From Benincasa hispida (Eukaryota > Streptophyta > Magnoliopsida > Cucurbitales > Cucurbitaceae), in NCBI RefSeq assembly GCF_009727055.1, contig NC_052357.1:13468875-13532874 (forward strand): a stretch of DNA of 64,000 nucleotides, read 5' to 3'. Positions 11,186 through 22,167 of this stretch are shown piece after piece (the first letter of the stretch is position 1; the number at the start of each line of letters is the position of its first letter). The position numbers and the translations under genes are program-made. The notes under the pieces were generated by a model, which did no database searches, was not told the origin of the DNA, and saw only the letters and a list, made by a program, of their open reading frames with translations.

Positions 11186-12716
11186 TGATAACTGGTAAAA
11201 ATACAAGTTATTACCGTTTAAATTAGTAAAACAATGAGAGAAAGTGATGGTAAAATAGACAATATCATGTCTGAAAACGCCAAACTGAAAGGAATTTCGA
11301 TCGTTAATGCTCATTGTATAAAAGCAGTTAATTTACCTATTTTGTGCAGGAACAATGCGATGGCGCATATGAAATTGCGATCCAACGGCATTATGCGAGG
11401 GCACATATGAAATTACGATCTAAGGGCACAATGCGACGATGCGCTTAAAGTTGCGATCGTAAGACATGCGATCGTGAGAAGTTTCTCAAAAAGTGATCGC
11501 ATAAAGAGCTCGCATCAAGGTGACAACATAATAAATCATGATCGGACGTAAAACTGATAACGTTTAATTCCGAATTCAGTTGACAAGCCGTTAAAAGCCA
11601 TACTGTAGCAAGTACATTGAACTTTCGGTGATTTTTAAATGGCGCAACAGAGTAGGGAAATTAATGCCGCCCATCATTGCAATCATTATTAAGAAAAGCT
11701 GCTTCACCTTGAAATCTATAAATACCGAATGCCACCAGAGAGAGGGGGATACACGCACATACATATACATATAGATAGAGGACGGAGAGAGCAAGAAGAC
11801 GAGGCAAAGCTGAGAGAAAGATCGAGATTGAGAGACTGCTGGAAAGCAATACAAAGGAGAGAAGGCCAACTCTTGCTAGAGCAAGAATCCACAACTAGAA
11901 TAGAGTTGAAGTGATAAAGAGTAGTGTAAAAGGCCACAGGAAGCAAGACATTGCTTACCAAGCTTGTTATTTCTCAAATCCATTTGTTATTTTGTATTCA
12001 GTACTTTATTTGCAGAAAATGGAAACTTCATTTTGATTTATGTTCAATCTCTCCACACCATGCATGAGTAGCTAAATTTCTGAATAGGTTGAGAAGTATT
12101 TAACTTGCATGACTTAAGATATGCATTTTATGCGATCATCTTGTCTTATGTATGGTCATTCATCATTTGGACGTACTTGAGAGAGTAGTCTAAAGATAGA
12201 ATCTAGGCTTGAGAGAGTCGGATTAGAATCTAGGCTTGAGAGAGTCGAATTAGATCGCATAAGCAAGAGTATAAACTTAGAAATATGTTCTATCAGCTGT
12301 TTCCCATACACATCGCATGCGTCCTAGAAATAGAAAATGTGGCATTTTGCATTGAGAAATGTAGTACTAATATTTGTGTATAGCATGATCGCATGACTTG
12401 TACACAATGTTGGGAAATGTTAGCTAAATCCCTTCTCAACCCCTTCATCGCATACTTATTGTAACTTTATGCTTTTATCACTCCTCGTTCAACTCCGTCG
12501 CATAGGAAAATCTAAATCAAAACACTATCTACTTCTTTTTCACCACCGCAATAGAATCAAAAATAGCATATCTCTTTAGTAGTCTCTGTGTTCAACCATG
12601 GACTTACCAGGAACCTAAGAAGGCTTATACTTGAGCTTTGTTAGGAAAACTTGAATGATCATCGCATCTACACATCATCGCATACTCACACCATCACATC
12701 ATAAATCTGCGCATTA
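11186..12716 (+). repeat. LTR1 of the Athila-like element
   Basis: About 1.53 kb, TGAT...ATTA (the last bases have changed from the ATCA seen in LTR2 and LTR3). A TATA box TATAAATA is at 11717-11724. A block of near-repeats AGAATCTAGGCTTGAGAGAGTC is at 12198-12253. The left third is studded with GCGAT/ATCGC words. It is closer to LTR3 than to LTR2 by eye, including shared details in the CATACATATACATATAGAT stretch. Confidence 0.85.
11717..11724 (+). promoter_or_regulatory. TATA box of LTR1
   Basis: TATAAATA, conserved in place in LTR2 (19290-19297), LTR3 (21166-21173) and the minus-strand copy (40191-40198). This supports it as the LTR promoter core. Confidence 0.65.
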
Positions 12717-12722
12717 AGTTTT

Positions 12723-12740
12723 TGGCACTGTTGCTGGGGA
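12723..12740 (+). other. Primer-binding site, tRNA-Asp type (degenerate)
   Basis: TGGCACTGTTGCTGGGGA, 6 bp after the LTR end. It compares with TGGCGCCATTGCCGGGGA at 20480-20497 and with the complement of the 3' end of plant tRNA-Asp. Most differences fall in CpG-containing positions. Confidence 0.8.
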
Positions 12741-12842
12741 TTACAGTATAGATTGCACTAACATCAAACCATTTTTTATCTTTGTAGCTTTCGACCTCTG
12801 TAGCATTGCCATTCCTTCAGTAAAGGAAGAAGCAAGCGTCGC

Positions 12843-14555
12843 ATGAGCGAAAGACACCCTCCTGAGCTAACTATGACCCAGAGATCGAAAGAACATTTCA
12901 CAGAAGACAGAAAGACAGACGTAGACAACAAAGAAGAACTCACAGAATGGTTGAACCACCTGAAGAATGAGCCACAAATGAAAACAACATAATGGAAAAT
13001 CCTATCCTACTGGAAAATGATCGCAATAGACCCATCCGGGACTATGAGTCACCAACTTTGTATGATTTCTCCTCAGGAATCATGAGATCAACATTTGATG
13101 GATCAAGGTTCGAAATGAAGCCAGTGATGTTACAAATTATACAAACAGCAGGACAAATCGGAGGATGGCATGGTGAAGATCCGCACCCCCATTTACGAAG
13201 CTTCATTGAAATTTGTAACACTTTTTTGTTCACTAATATCTCTGCAGAAGAGGTTCGACTCATGCTATTTCCATTTTCACTATGCGATAAAGCAAGAAAA
13301 TGGGCATACTCCCTCGAACCAGGAGAGATAACTTCATGGGAGCAAGTTGTGGAAAAGTTTATGAGGAAGTATTTTCCTCCTACAAAGAATACCAGAAGAA
13401 GGAAATTGATCACCAATTTTGAACAAGAAGAAGATGAATCGCTTAATGACGCGTGGGCGAGATTCAATAGACTAGTGTGCAATTGCCCACACAATGGATT
13501 TCCGGATTGCCAGATTGCTGGATTACCTTCAAATGGAGATTTTCTATCATGGACTAAATTCTGCATCACAGACAGCTGCCAATGCGGCAGCCGCAAGAGG
13601 TCTGCTGGACAAAACATACAATGAGGCAAAGAATATTCTTGATCGCATCTCGAAAAACCACAAAGATTGGCAAGAAAGCGATCAACGAGTAAAACCCAGA
13701 GAAGGTAACGCAAGTAATGGTGCCATCGCATCATTGCAAAATCAGATGAATGCGATGATAAATTTATCACAGGGCATTGCAATAAAGAATCCCGGAATGC
13801 AAAGAGGGAAAGTCAATGCAATAGAACAGACAAGCACCAGCTGTGCTACATGTGAAGAATCGCATTCTGTTGAAGAGTGTCCATAAAATCCACAGTCAAT
13901 CTACTTTGTCAAGAACAACCCTTTTTCAAACACGTACAACCCCGGGTGGCGAAACCACTCTAATTTTGCTTGGAAAAATAACCAACAACAAGGTTATCAA
14001 CCTATGGCGCAAAGAGAAGGACCACCAGGATTTTTCCAAAGAACTAATGGTCAACAGCAACAGCAGGCTAACAGCTCTTAAACGCCATCATCATCCTCTC
14101 TGGAGAATTTGTTAAAACAATACATCGAAAAAAATGAAACAGTCCTCCAGAGCCAAGTGATGTCCATCCACAATTTAGAAATCCAAATAGGACAAATTGT
14201 AGGAGAGTTTAAAAACAAACCGCTAGGGACACTGCCTAGCTCAACTAAACTTCCTCGCAACTCGGGGAATACAGGGAAAGAACATTGCCAAGCAGTCATC
14301 CTGAGAAGTGGAAAGGCGACGATGGAAGTTAGAAAGGAGCCTAGCAGGACCGATTCAAATGCGATGGAATCAAAGAAACCGTTGATGAAAATAGAGTTAG
14401 AGGAGCCCGAGATTATGGAATTTGAAGATGCGATCACCTCTAAGCCTCCAAACCATGGTGTAGTGAAAGTACAGCTACCTCCATTCCCTCAAAGACTGAA
14501 AAAGAAGCAAAACGATGAAGGACAGTATCATTGCTTCCTGAAAATATTGAAATAA
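12843..14555 (+). pseudogene. Athila-like gag (capsid and nucleocapsid), frameshifted
   Basis: Start chosen at MSER, by match to the open copy at 20601 (MSEGDIPEPNYDPEIERTF). A frameshift soon follows, and the main capsid part reads from 12992 to about 13510 (GEDPHPHLRSFIEICNTF, then EEVRLMLFPFSL, ARKWAYSLEPGEITSWEQ, EKFMRKYFPP), which is the Retrotrans_gag domain that builds the virus-like particle. The frame shifts again near 13512 and continues with AANAAAARGLLDKTYNEAK. A zinc knuckle C-x2-C-x3-H-x4-C lies at 13842-13880 and would bind element RNA. A stop follows two codons later. The linker then runs to 14555 with another stop at about 14080. The protein is not functional. Confidence 0.88.
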
Positions 14556-14594
14556 CTACACATCAATATTCCATTTACAGAAGCGATAGAGCAG

Positions 14595-15215
14595 ATGCCG
14601 ATGTATGCCAAGTTTTTTAAGGATATTGTTTCAAAGAAGAGAAGCACAGGAAAATTTTCCACGGTGGCATTAACACAAGAGTTAAATATTATAATCCCAC
14701 CAAAGATGTGCGTCCCAGGCAACTTTACGATACCCTGCTCAATAGGAGGGATCTATATTGGTCAAGCATTATGCGATCTTAAGGCAAGCATCAACTTAAT
14801 GCCCCTTTCAATCTTCAAACAATTGAATGTGGGTCAGCTGATACCCACAATGGTGACTCTCCAGCTTGCAGATAGGTCCCTGATACACCCTGAAGGAAAA
14901 TTGAAAGATGTCTTGGTCACAATCGACAAATTCATTCTACCTGCAGACTTCATCATTCTAGATTATGAAGTGGATAAAGATGTGCCAATCATATTGGGAC
15001 GACCATTATTGTCTACTGGTCATGCTCAAATAGATGTGCACAAGAGAGAGATCACAATGAGCATCAATGGAAAGAGGCTCAGGTTTAATATTATCAAGGA
15101 AATGAAGTTCTTAGAAGATGAAGACTTATCAGATTCCGACGATGAACACATTTGTGTTGAAGATTTGGAGTCCGAGGAAGAAATGAAGAAACAGAGGATG
15201 CGACAACATCCTTAA
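14595..15215 (+). pseudogene. Athila-like aspartic protease with altered active site
   Basis: In the same frame as the gag linker, separated by one stop at 14553-14555. The retropepsin core is readable: LCDLKASINLMPLSIF around residue 58, the flap-side LQLADRS, and the second hydrophobic motif VPIILGRPLL before STGHAQID. The catalytic motif in this family is D-L-G-A-S/T. Here the glycine codon is AAG (Lys) at 14781-14783, while the Asp at 14775-14777 remains. The C-terminal tail is very acidic (EDEDLSDSDDEH). A retropepsin without that glycine should be inactive, consistent with a decayed element. Confidence 0.85.
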
Positions 15216-15299
15216 AAACCCGCCATGCAATAACAGAGACAGTGAACAATGAAGAAAAGTTGAATTCTGATGAAGAAAGAAAAACATAGAAACCCTTCT

Positions 15300-16430
15300 T
15301 AGAGCAACCACCTACACTAAAGCTGAAAACTCTACCAAATCACTTGAAGTACGTTTTCCTTGGCCAGAATGAAACCTTGCCAGTAATCATATCCTCTGCA
15401 CTACCGAAAGAAAAAGATAATGCGCTGCTCAGTATTCTGAAGAAATATATTAGAGCAATCGGATGAACGCTCGCAGATATCAGAGGTATCAGCCCGACGT
15501 ACTGCATGCATCGCATTTGGCTCGAAGAAAACCAGAATGGCTCGATAGAACCTCAACGCAGACTGAACCCTGCGATGAAAGAGGTTTTTAAAAAAGAAAT
15601 CATTAAATTGTTAGAATCCGAAATTATATACCCTATCGTCGATAGCATGTGAGTTAGCCCCGTGCAATGCGTTCCCAAGAAGGGTGGAATGACAGTAGTC
15701 CCGAATGCAAACAACGAGTTAATCCCATGAAGTCCGTCACTGGCTGACGGATTTGTATGGACTACAGGAAGCTCAATGTGGTGACAAAGAAAGATCATTT
15801 CGTTTTGCCTTTCATTGATCAAATGCTCGATCGACTAACAGGGAATGACTATTTCTGTTTCCTTGATGGGTATGCAGGCTATAACCAGATTATGATCGCA
15901 CCAGAGGATCAAGAAAAGATTACATTCATCTGTCCATACGGAACGTTTGCCTTTCGTCGCATGCCTTTTGGACTATGCAATGCACCAAGCACGTTTCAAA
16001 GGTGTATGATGGCAATCTTCTTCGAGTACCTTAAAGACTCAGTTGAAATCTTTATGGACGATTACTCGGGCTATGGGCAAACATATGAAATCTGTCTGAA
16101 AAATTTGGAGAGGACACTGAAAAGATGCGAAAAGAATAATCTGGTGCTGAATTGGGAAAAGTGCCATTTCATGGTTAAAGAAGGAATTGTGCTTGGGCAC
16201 AAGGTTTCAAAAGATGGTCTAGAGGTGGATAAAGCAAAAATTGAAGCCATAGAAAAACTTCCACCTCCAGCAAATGTGAAAGCTTTAAAGAGTTTCTTAG
16301 GACACGCGGGGTTCTACAGACGATTTGTGAAGGACTTCTCCAAAATAGCTCGACCGCTGAATGCGTTGCTGAAAGTTGACAGCCTTTTGACTTTGATTCA
16401 CACTGCCTCACCGCATTCAAAGCACTGAAG
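15300..16430 (+). pseudogene. Athila-like reverse transcriptase relic
   Basis: The upstream part (15540-15755) contains NPAMKEVFKKEIIKLL, a stop where Trp is expected (about 15649), and VSPVQCVPKKGGMTVV, followed by a frameshift. The longest open part (15757-16428) holds MDYRKLN, FLDGYAGYNQI, FICPYGTFAFRRMPFGLCNAP and the catalytic FMDD at 16051-16062 (followed by YSGYG, where FS.YG is usual). It then has HKVSKDGLEVDKAKIEAI and FLGHAGFYRRFVKDFSKIA, ending with a frame change. The FMDD box is complete, but the frame breaks prevent a full enzyme. Confidence 0.92.
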
Positions 16431-16918
16431 GATGCATTGACTATAGCACCTATTCTGATTGCACTCGATTGGACAAAGCCATTCGAGCTGATGTGCGATG
16501 CCAACGAATATGCGATGGGGGCAGTCCTAGCACGAAAAGTAAAGACAATGTTACACCCTATCGCATATGCAAGTAGCACATTGCACTCCACAAAGGCGAA
16601 TTACACTCCCACAAGGAAGGAACTTCTAGCGGTAATCTTTGCGATTGAAAAATTCAGCCTTACTTGTTGGGATCAACAGTTGTAGTCCACACCAACCAAT
16701 CGGCAATAAGATATTTAATGACCAGAAAATATGCGAAGCCAAGGCTAATCCAATGGGTTCTCCTACTCCAAGAAGTTAATATGGAGATAATCGATCGCAA
16801 GGGAATAAAGAACCAGGTCACTGACCATTTATTGAGGTTAGAGAATCCTGAAGTGGATCGCATCCAGTCGGAGGTGAACGCATCATTCCCTGATGAGCAG
16901 TTGATTAAGGTTGAATAA
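16431..16918 (+). pseudogene. Athila-like RNase H relic
   Basis: Two overlapping frames. The first reads FELMCDANEYAMGAVLARK, the first-aspartate box of gypsy RNase H, and YTPTRKELLAVIFAIEKF, the glutamate box. After a frameshift at about 16664 the second reads VVVHTNQSAIRYLM (the third acidic position is N where D is usual in VHTDHSAL) and KPRLIQWVLLLQEVNMEI. The N at the usual Asp may be a further lesion. It connects RT to integrase in the standard gypsy order. Confidence 0.88.
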
Positions 16919-16948
16919 CTACCCTGGTATGCAAATATTGTCAACTTC

Positions 16949-18006
16949 TTGGTCTGCAAACAATTTTCAGAAAATTACACTTCCCATCAAAAGAAGCGAC
17001 TCATTCATGAATGCAAATCCTACTACTGGGATGAGCCAAATCTTTACAAAAAGGGATCAGACCACATATTGAGACTCTGTGTTCCAGAGACTTTTTTCAG
17101 TGCATACTTTTTCAATGTCATGAATTACCCTATGGAGGGCATTTCGAGGGACAATGCACAGCGGCAAAAGTGTTGCAAAGCGGGTATTATTGGCCAACTC
17201 TGTTTAAGAATGCACGAGAATATTCCATGAAATGCGATAAGTGCTAACACACTAGAAACATTTTAGGGAAGAATGCGATGCCCATGAACATCATATTGGA
17301 AGTGGGACTATTCGACGTCTGAGGTATAGATTTCATGGGACCATTTCCATCATCAAATAGTCATAAATATATTCTATTGGCCGTCAACTATGTTTCCAAA
17401 TGGATTGAAGCGGTTTCATGCATCGCAAATGATGCGGCAATAGTCTCCAAGTTCTTACAAAGAAACATCTTCACTCGTTTCGGCACTCCACCCATAATAA
17501 GTGACGAAGGGACCCACTTTATGAATCGTATCATATACAAACTGCTGATCAAATACAATGTCCACCATAAGATCGCCACCACATATCACTCCCAGACAAA
17601 CGAACAAGCTGAGGTTTCTAACAGAGAAATCAAGTCGATTTTAGAGAAGGTAGTGAATCCATCGTGGAAGGATTGGGCCATGAAGCTTGACGATGCATTG
17701 TGGGCATATAGGACTACTTATAAGACACCCATAGGCATGTCACCTTATGTGTTGATGTTTGGGAAGGCTTGTCATCTGCCACCGGAACTAGAGTATAAAG
17801 CGATGTGGGTAGTTAAGAAGCTTAACTTTGATCTGAAGGCTGTAAAGGAAGAGAGAAAACTTCAGCTGCTAGAGTTGGACGAATGGAGATCACAGGTTTA
17901 TAAAAATACCAAAATTTACAAAGAACGCACGAAGCGATGGCATGACAAGCGTCTTTGTGAAAAAAAATCTCCAAACAGGTCAAAAGGTCTTACTGTTCAA
18001 TTCTAG
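16949..18006 (+). pseudogene. Athila-like integrase relic (DDE core readable)
   Basis: 16949-17230 is the decayed N-terminal zinc-finger region (YYWDEPNLYKKGSDHILRLCVPE). Its histidines and cysteines cannot all be found, and a frameshift and stop follow. The catalytic core runs from GIDFMGPF (first Asp at 17329-17331, preceded by a stop where Trp is expected at 17320) into 17335-18006. The second Asp is residue 57 ([10 protein letters not shown]) and the Glu is residue 93 ([10 protein letters not shown]), giving the D-35-E spacing of retroviral-type integrases. [29 protein letters not shown] is strongly Athila-like. The C-terminus trails off after a frame loss near 17970. It would insert the cDNA into the chromosome if intact. 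Confidence 0.92.
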
Positions 18007-18784
18007 GCTATGACTCTTTCTGGGAAAATTGAAATCACGTTGGTCCGGGCCTTTCATAATTAAAGAAGTATTCCCGCATGGAGCGATAGAATTAAAAAAC
18101 GAAGATGGGACCAGCACATTTAAGGTAAGCAGATAAAGAGTCAAGATGTATCATGGAGGAGATTTCCAACGCGAGAAAACCTCTGTGGACTTGAGAAAGC
18201 CAGAATGAAGAAGAAACATGTGGTTCCTGCGTTGATAAGAGATACAAATTCATCAGGGACGAAATATATCATTTTTTATTATCCTTCCTTTTGTTTTCTT
18301 TCATGAATCTATCTTAATTTTTTCATGGTTACTACTCTTTATATTCCTTTTGATATTTATCACCGATCATAGTAAACAATTGCGATGGAGCAATGCGATA
18401 ACCTCAAAACACATGACCGGTTCAATCAGCCCATCCCAATCAAAAAATCAGCCCACCGTAGGAAAGGATGTGATAAAAAATTATCTGGGCGAAAAAGAAA
18501 ATTTGGGGGTTGTATCCTTCCTTACCTCATCTTATTTCAATTTTGCACTTCTTGAATTTCGATTTAATATTGCTGAATTCTACTATCGCATCCTCTTTAG
18601 TTTGACTCATTTTTTAAAATTTTTTATTACTTTATTTGGTTGCCGCATTCACCTCTTGCCAATTATGACTTCAATGATAAAATTTATGACTTTATTTCTC
18701 ACTACATGTACTAGAGTCAGATCAATTTCAGGACAGTCAATTCATGAAACATTTCTAAAATTTAGCGGTCTACCAGCTTTTCTT
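18007..18784 (+). other. 3' untranslated region of the Athila-like element
   Basis: It follows integrase and ends at LTR2. There is a purine/G-rich AATTTGGGGGTTG at about 18500, but no polypurine tract directly next to LTR2, where one is needed for plus-strand priming (ACCAGCTTTTCTT instead). The open frame at 18350-18787 has no recognised motif and crosses into the LTR. Confidence 0.6.
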
Positions 18785-20473
18785 TGATAACTGGTAGAAA
18801 TACAAGTTATAACAGCTCAAATAAGTAAAACAATAAGAGAATGAGATGGTAAACTAAGCAATATCATGTCCAAAAGCGCTAAACTGAAAGGAATTGCGGT
18901 CGCAAGCGCCCATCGCATAAAAGCAGTTAATTTAATTATTTTGTGTAGGAAAAATGCGATGGCGCAAGTAAAATTGCGATCTAAAGGAACAAGGCGTCAG
19001 CGCGCTTAAAGATTGCGATCGCAAGTCATGCAATCGTATGCGATCGTGAGAAGTTTCTTAAAAAGGTAGCCGCATAAAGATTGCACATCAAGGTGATAGC
19101 ACAATAAATCACGATGGGACAGAAAGCTGATAACAGTCGAATCCGAATTTAGTTGACAAGCCATTAAAGCCACACTATAGCAAGTACACTCAACTTTCGA
19201 TGACCATTAATCGGCGCATCAGAGCAGGGGAATTAATGACCGCCCATCATTGCAATCATTAGCAAGAACGGCTGCTTCACCTTGAGCTTTATAAATACCG
19301 AAGGCCACCATTTTAAAAGGGGTTAACAAGTTTTGGGTTAACAAGTTAGAGAGGGAAGCCGATAGTCTGTTCACGTACATACTCATACTTATTCTTAGAG
19401 GACGGAGAAGAGCAACGAGATGAGGAAGCCGAGAGATAATTCCCGAACAGATCGAGAGACCTGCCGGAAAGCATTACAAAAGAGAGAGGGCCAACACTTG
19501 CGAGAGCAAGAATACACATGTAGAACAGAGCTGGAGTGAAAAAGAACAGTGTAAAAGGCCACGGGAAGCAAAACATTGCTTACTTGGTTTCTTATCTCTC
19601 AATTGCATTTGTTATTTTGTATTCAGTACTTTATTTATGAAAAATGGAAATCTCATTTCAATCTATGTTCAATATCCCTACTTCGCATGAGTGGCTAAAT
19701 TTCTGAATGGGTTAAAAAGTACTTAGCTAGCATGACTTAAGATTTACATTTTATGCGATCATCTTGTTTTATGTATGTATCATTCACCTTTTAGATATAC
19801 TTGAGAGAGTAGTCTAAAGATAGAATCTAGACTTGAGAGAGTCAATTAGAATCTAGGCTTGAGAGAGTCAGATTAGAATCACATAAGCAAGAAATAGAAA
19901 CTTAGACATAAGTTCTATTGCTATTTACATATCGCATGCGCCCTAGAAATAGGAATGATTGTATGCGGTCACCTTGTTTTATGTGTGCATCATTCATCAT
20001 CGCATAGACAAGAATAGAGGCTTAGACATAAGTCCTATCGACTTTTTCGTATACACACCGCATTTTTCCCAAAAATAGGAACTATGGCATTTTGCATTGA
20101 GAAATGACATGTTGTTATTTGTCTGTAGCATGATCGCATAACTTGTGCACAATCTTAGGAAATGTTAGTTAAACCCCTTCTCAACCCCTTCATCGCATAC
20201 TCATTGTAACTCTATGCTTTTATCAACTCTGCGTTCAACTCTGTCGCATAGGAAAAATTCTTACTCAAACACTACCCACTTCATTTATTCACCACTACAA
20301 TAGACTCAAAGAGTCTGCCGCATACTTACTTAGTAGTCCCTATGTTCGACCCTAGACTCACCAAGAAACCTAAGAAGGCTTATACTTGGGTTTTGTTAGG
20401 AAACTTGCATGATCACCGCATATCACACATCACCGCAAACTCACACAATAACACATCACAATTACACACATCA
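18785..20473 (+). repeat. LTR2 (middle LTR) of the composite element
   Basis: About 1.69 kb, TGAT...ATCA, followed 6 bp later by a good primer site. TATA box at 19290-19297. It differs from LTR1 and LTR3 in many places. It has extra sequence after the TATA box (a repeated GGGTTAACAAGTTTTGGGTTAAC phrase near 19320-19345) and an internal repetition of the CATAAGTTCTAT/ATCGCATGCGCCCTAGAAATAGG stretch around 19900-20070. This is a different subfamily from the outer LTRs. Confidence 0.85.
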
Positions 20474-20479
20474 AGTTTT

Positions 20480-20497
20480 TGGCGCCATTGCCGGGGA
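20480..20497 (+). other. Primer-binding site, tRNA-Asp type
   Basis: TGGCGCCATTGCCGGGGA, one change from the expected complement of the tRNA-Asp 3' end. It shows that LTR2 is the 5' LTR of a second, mostly deleted internal region. Confidence 0.85.
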
Positions 20498-20600
20498 CTA
20501 CGATACATATTGCGCTAACAGTAAACCTCTTTGATTTTCTTTACAGCTTTCAACCTATATGTAGTGCCATTCCTATGATAAGGGAAGAAGCAGGCATCGC

Positions 20601-20819
20601 ATGAGCGAAGGAGACATTCCTGAGCCCAACTATGACCCAGAGATCGAAAGAACATTTCGAAGAAGACAGAGAAACAACCACCGACAACAACAAGAAAGAA
20701 TTCCCGGAATGGCGAAACAACCGAAAGAAAGAGCCGCAAATGCAAACAACATAATGGCAATTCCTATCCTTCTGGCGAATGATCGCAATAAACCCATCCA
20801 GGACAATGAGTCACCTAAC
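20601..20819 (+). pseudogene. Second gag start, truncated
   Basis: An open start MSEGDIPEPNYDPEIERTFRRR, with the same leader spacing as at 12843 and the Arg/Gln-rich N-terminus, then NNIMAIPILLANDRNKPIQDNESPN. It is cut off at about 20819, where LTR3 sequence begins at an internal position. Only about 70 codons of gag remain. The downstream residues in this frame come from the LTR. Confidence 0.85.
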
Positions 20820-22162
20820 TTACCTATTTTGTGCAAGAACAATGCGATGACGCATATGAAACTGCGATCCAAGGGCACAATGTGACAGCACGCTTAAAGT
20901 TGCGATCGTAAGACATGCAATCGTGAGAAGTTTCTCAAAAAGTGATCACATAAAGACCTCGCATCTAGGTGACAACATAATAAATTATGATGGGACGTAA
21001 ATCTGATAACGGTCGATTTCGAATTCAGTTGACAAGCCGTTAAAAGCCATACCGTAGCAAGTACATTGAACTTTCAGTGATTTTTAAATGGCGCAACAGA
21101 GTAGGGAAATTAATGTCGCCCATCATTGCAATCATTAGTAAGAAAAGCTGCTTCACCTTGAAATCTATAAATATCGAATGCCACCAGAGAGAGGGGGATA
21201 CACACACATACATATACATATAGATAAAGGACGGAGAGAGCACGGAGATGAGGTGAAGCTGAGAGAAATCGCTCCTGGATAGATCGAGAGACTGCCGAAA
21301 AGCAATACAAAGGAGAGAAGGTCAACCCTGGTGAGAGCAAGAATCCACAACTAGAACAGAGTTGAGGTGATAAAAAGCGGTGTAAAAGGCCACAGGAAGC
21401 AAGACATTACTTACCAGGCTTGTTCTTTCTCAAATCCATTTGTTATTTTGTATTCAGTACTTTATTTGCAGAAAATGGAAACTTCATTTCGATTTATGTT
21501 CAATCTCTCCACATCATGCATGAGTAGCAAAATTTCTGAATGAGTTGAGAAGTATTTAGCTAGCATGACTTAAGATATGCATTTTATGCAATCATCTTGT
21601 CTTATGTATGCATCATTCATCATTTGGACGTACTTGAGAGAGTAGTCTAAAGATAGAATCTAGGCTCGAGAGAGTCGGATTAGAATCTAGGCTTGAGAGA
21701 GTCAGATTAGATCGCATAAGCAAGAGTAGAAACTTAGAAATAAGTTCTATCAGTTGTTTCCCATACATATCGCAAGCGTCCTAGAAATAGAAAATGTGGC
21801 ATTTTGCATTGAGAAATGTAGTACTAATATTTGTGTATAGCATGATCGCATAACTTGTACACAATATTGGGAAATGTTAGCTAAATCCCTTCTCAACCCC
21901 TTCATCGCATACTTATTGTAACTCTATGCTTTCATCACTCTGCGTTCAACTCCGTCGCATAGGAAAAACTAAATCAAGACACCATCTACTTCTTTTTCAC
22001 CACCGCAATAGAATCAAAGAGTCTTTTGCATATCTATTTAGTAGTCCCTATGTTTGACCCTGGACTTATCAGGAGCCTAAGAAGGCTTATACTTGGGCTT
22101 TGTTAGGAAAACTTGAATGATCATCGTATACTCACACCATCGCATCATAAATCTACGCATCA
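20820..22162 (+). repeat. LTR3, 5'-truncated
   Basis: Corresponds to LTR1 from 11333 to its end, so the first 147 bp are missing. TATA box at 21166-21173. It ends CGCATCA at 22162 followed by the ATGCC duplication. Side by side with LTR1 it is far more similar than LTR2 is, so LTR1 and LTR3 look like the original pair. Confidence 0.85.
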
Positions 22163-22167
22163 ATGCC
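22163..22167. repeat. Target-site duplication ATGCC, right
   Basis: Pairs with 11181-11185. Confidence 0.95.

Larger units (their letters stand above)
11186..22162 (+). mobile_element. Athila-like Ty3/gypsy composite element with three LTRs
   Basis: The ends are TGATAACTGG and CGCATCA, with a perfect 5-bp duplication outside. Inside are LTR1 (11186-12716), an internal region with gag, protease, RT, RNase H and integrase (12717-18784), LTR2 (18785-20473), a second leader and gag start (20474-20819), and LTR3 without its first 147 bp (20820-22162). The primer sites after LTR1 and LTR2 are of the tRNA-Asp type. The phrase FLDGYAGYNQI in RT and the integrase sequence are typical of the Athila branch. 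All reading frames are broken, so the element is dead. The three-LTR order is best explained by recombination between related copies followed by a deletion, not by a single integration. Confidence 0.85.

Noticed and set aside
11591..11961. Overlapping short frames around the LTR1 TATA box, both strands
   Set aside because: They are in LTR sequence and partly repeated at 21040-21350. They come from GAGA-rich leader sequence.
13042..13782. 246-codon open frame on the minus strand
   Set aside because: It lies opposite the gag relic, shows no domain, and mirrors the coding strand's codon pattern. It is a shadow frame.
18774..18784. Polypurine tract before LTR2
   Set aside because: The bases before LTR2 are pyrimidine-rich (CTTTTCTT), so no valid tract is present at the expected place.
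18350..18787. 145-codon open frame after integrase
   Set aside because: It is in the 3' untranslated region and runs into LTR2. No known motif.
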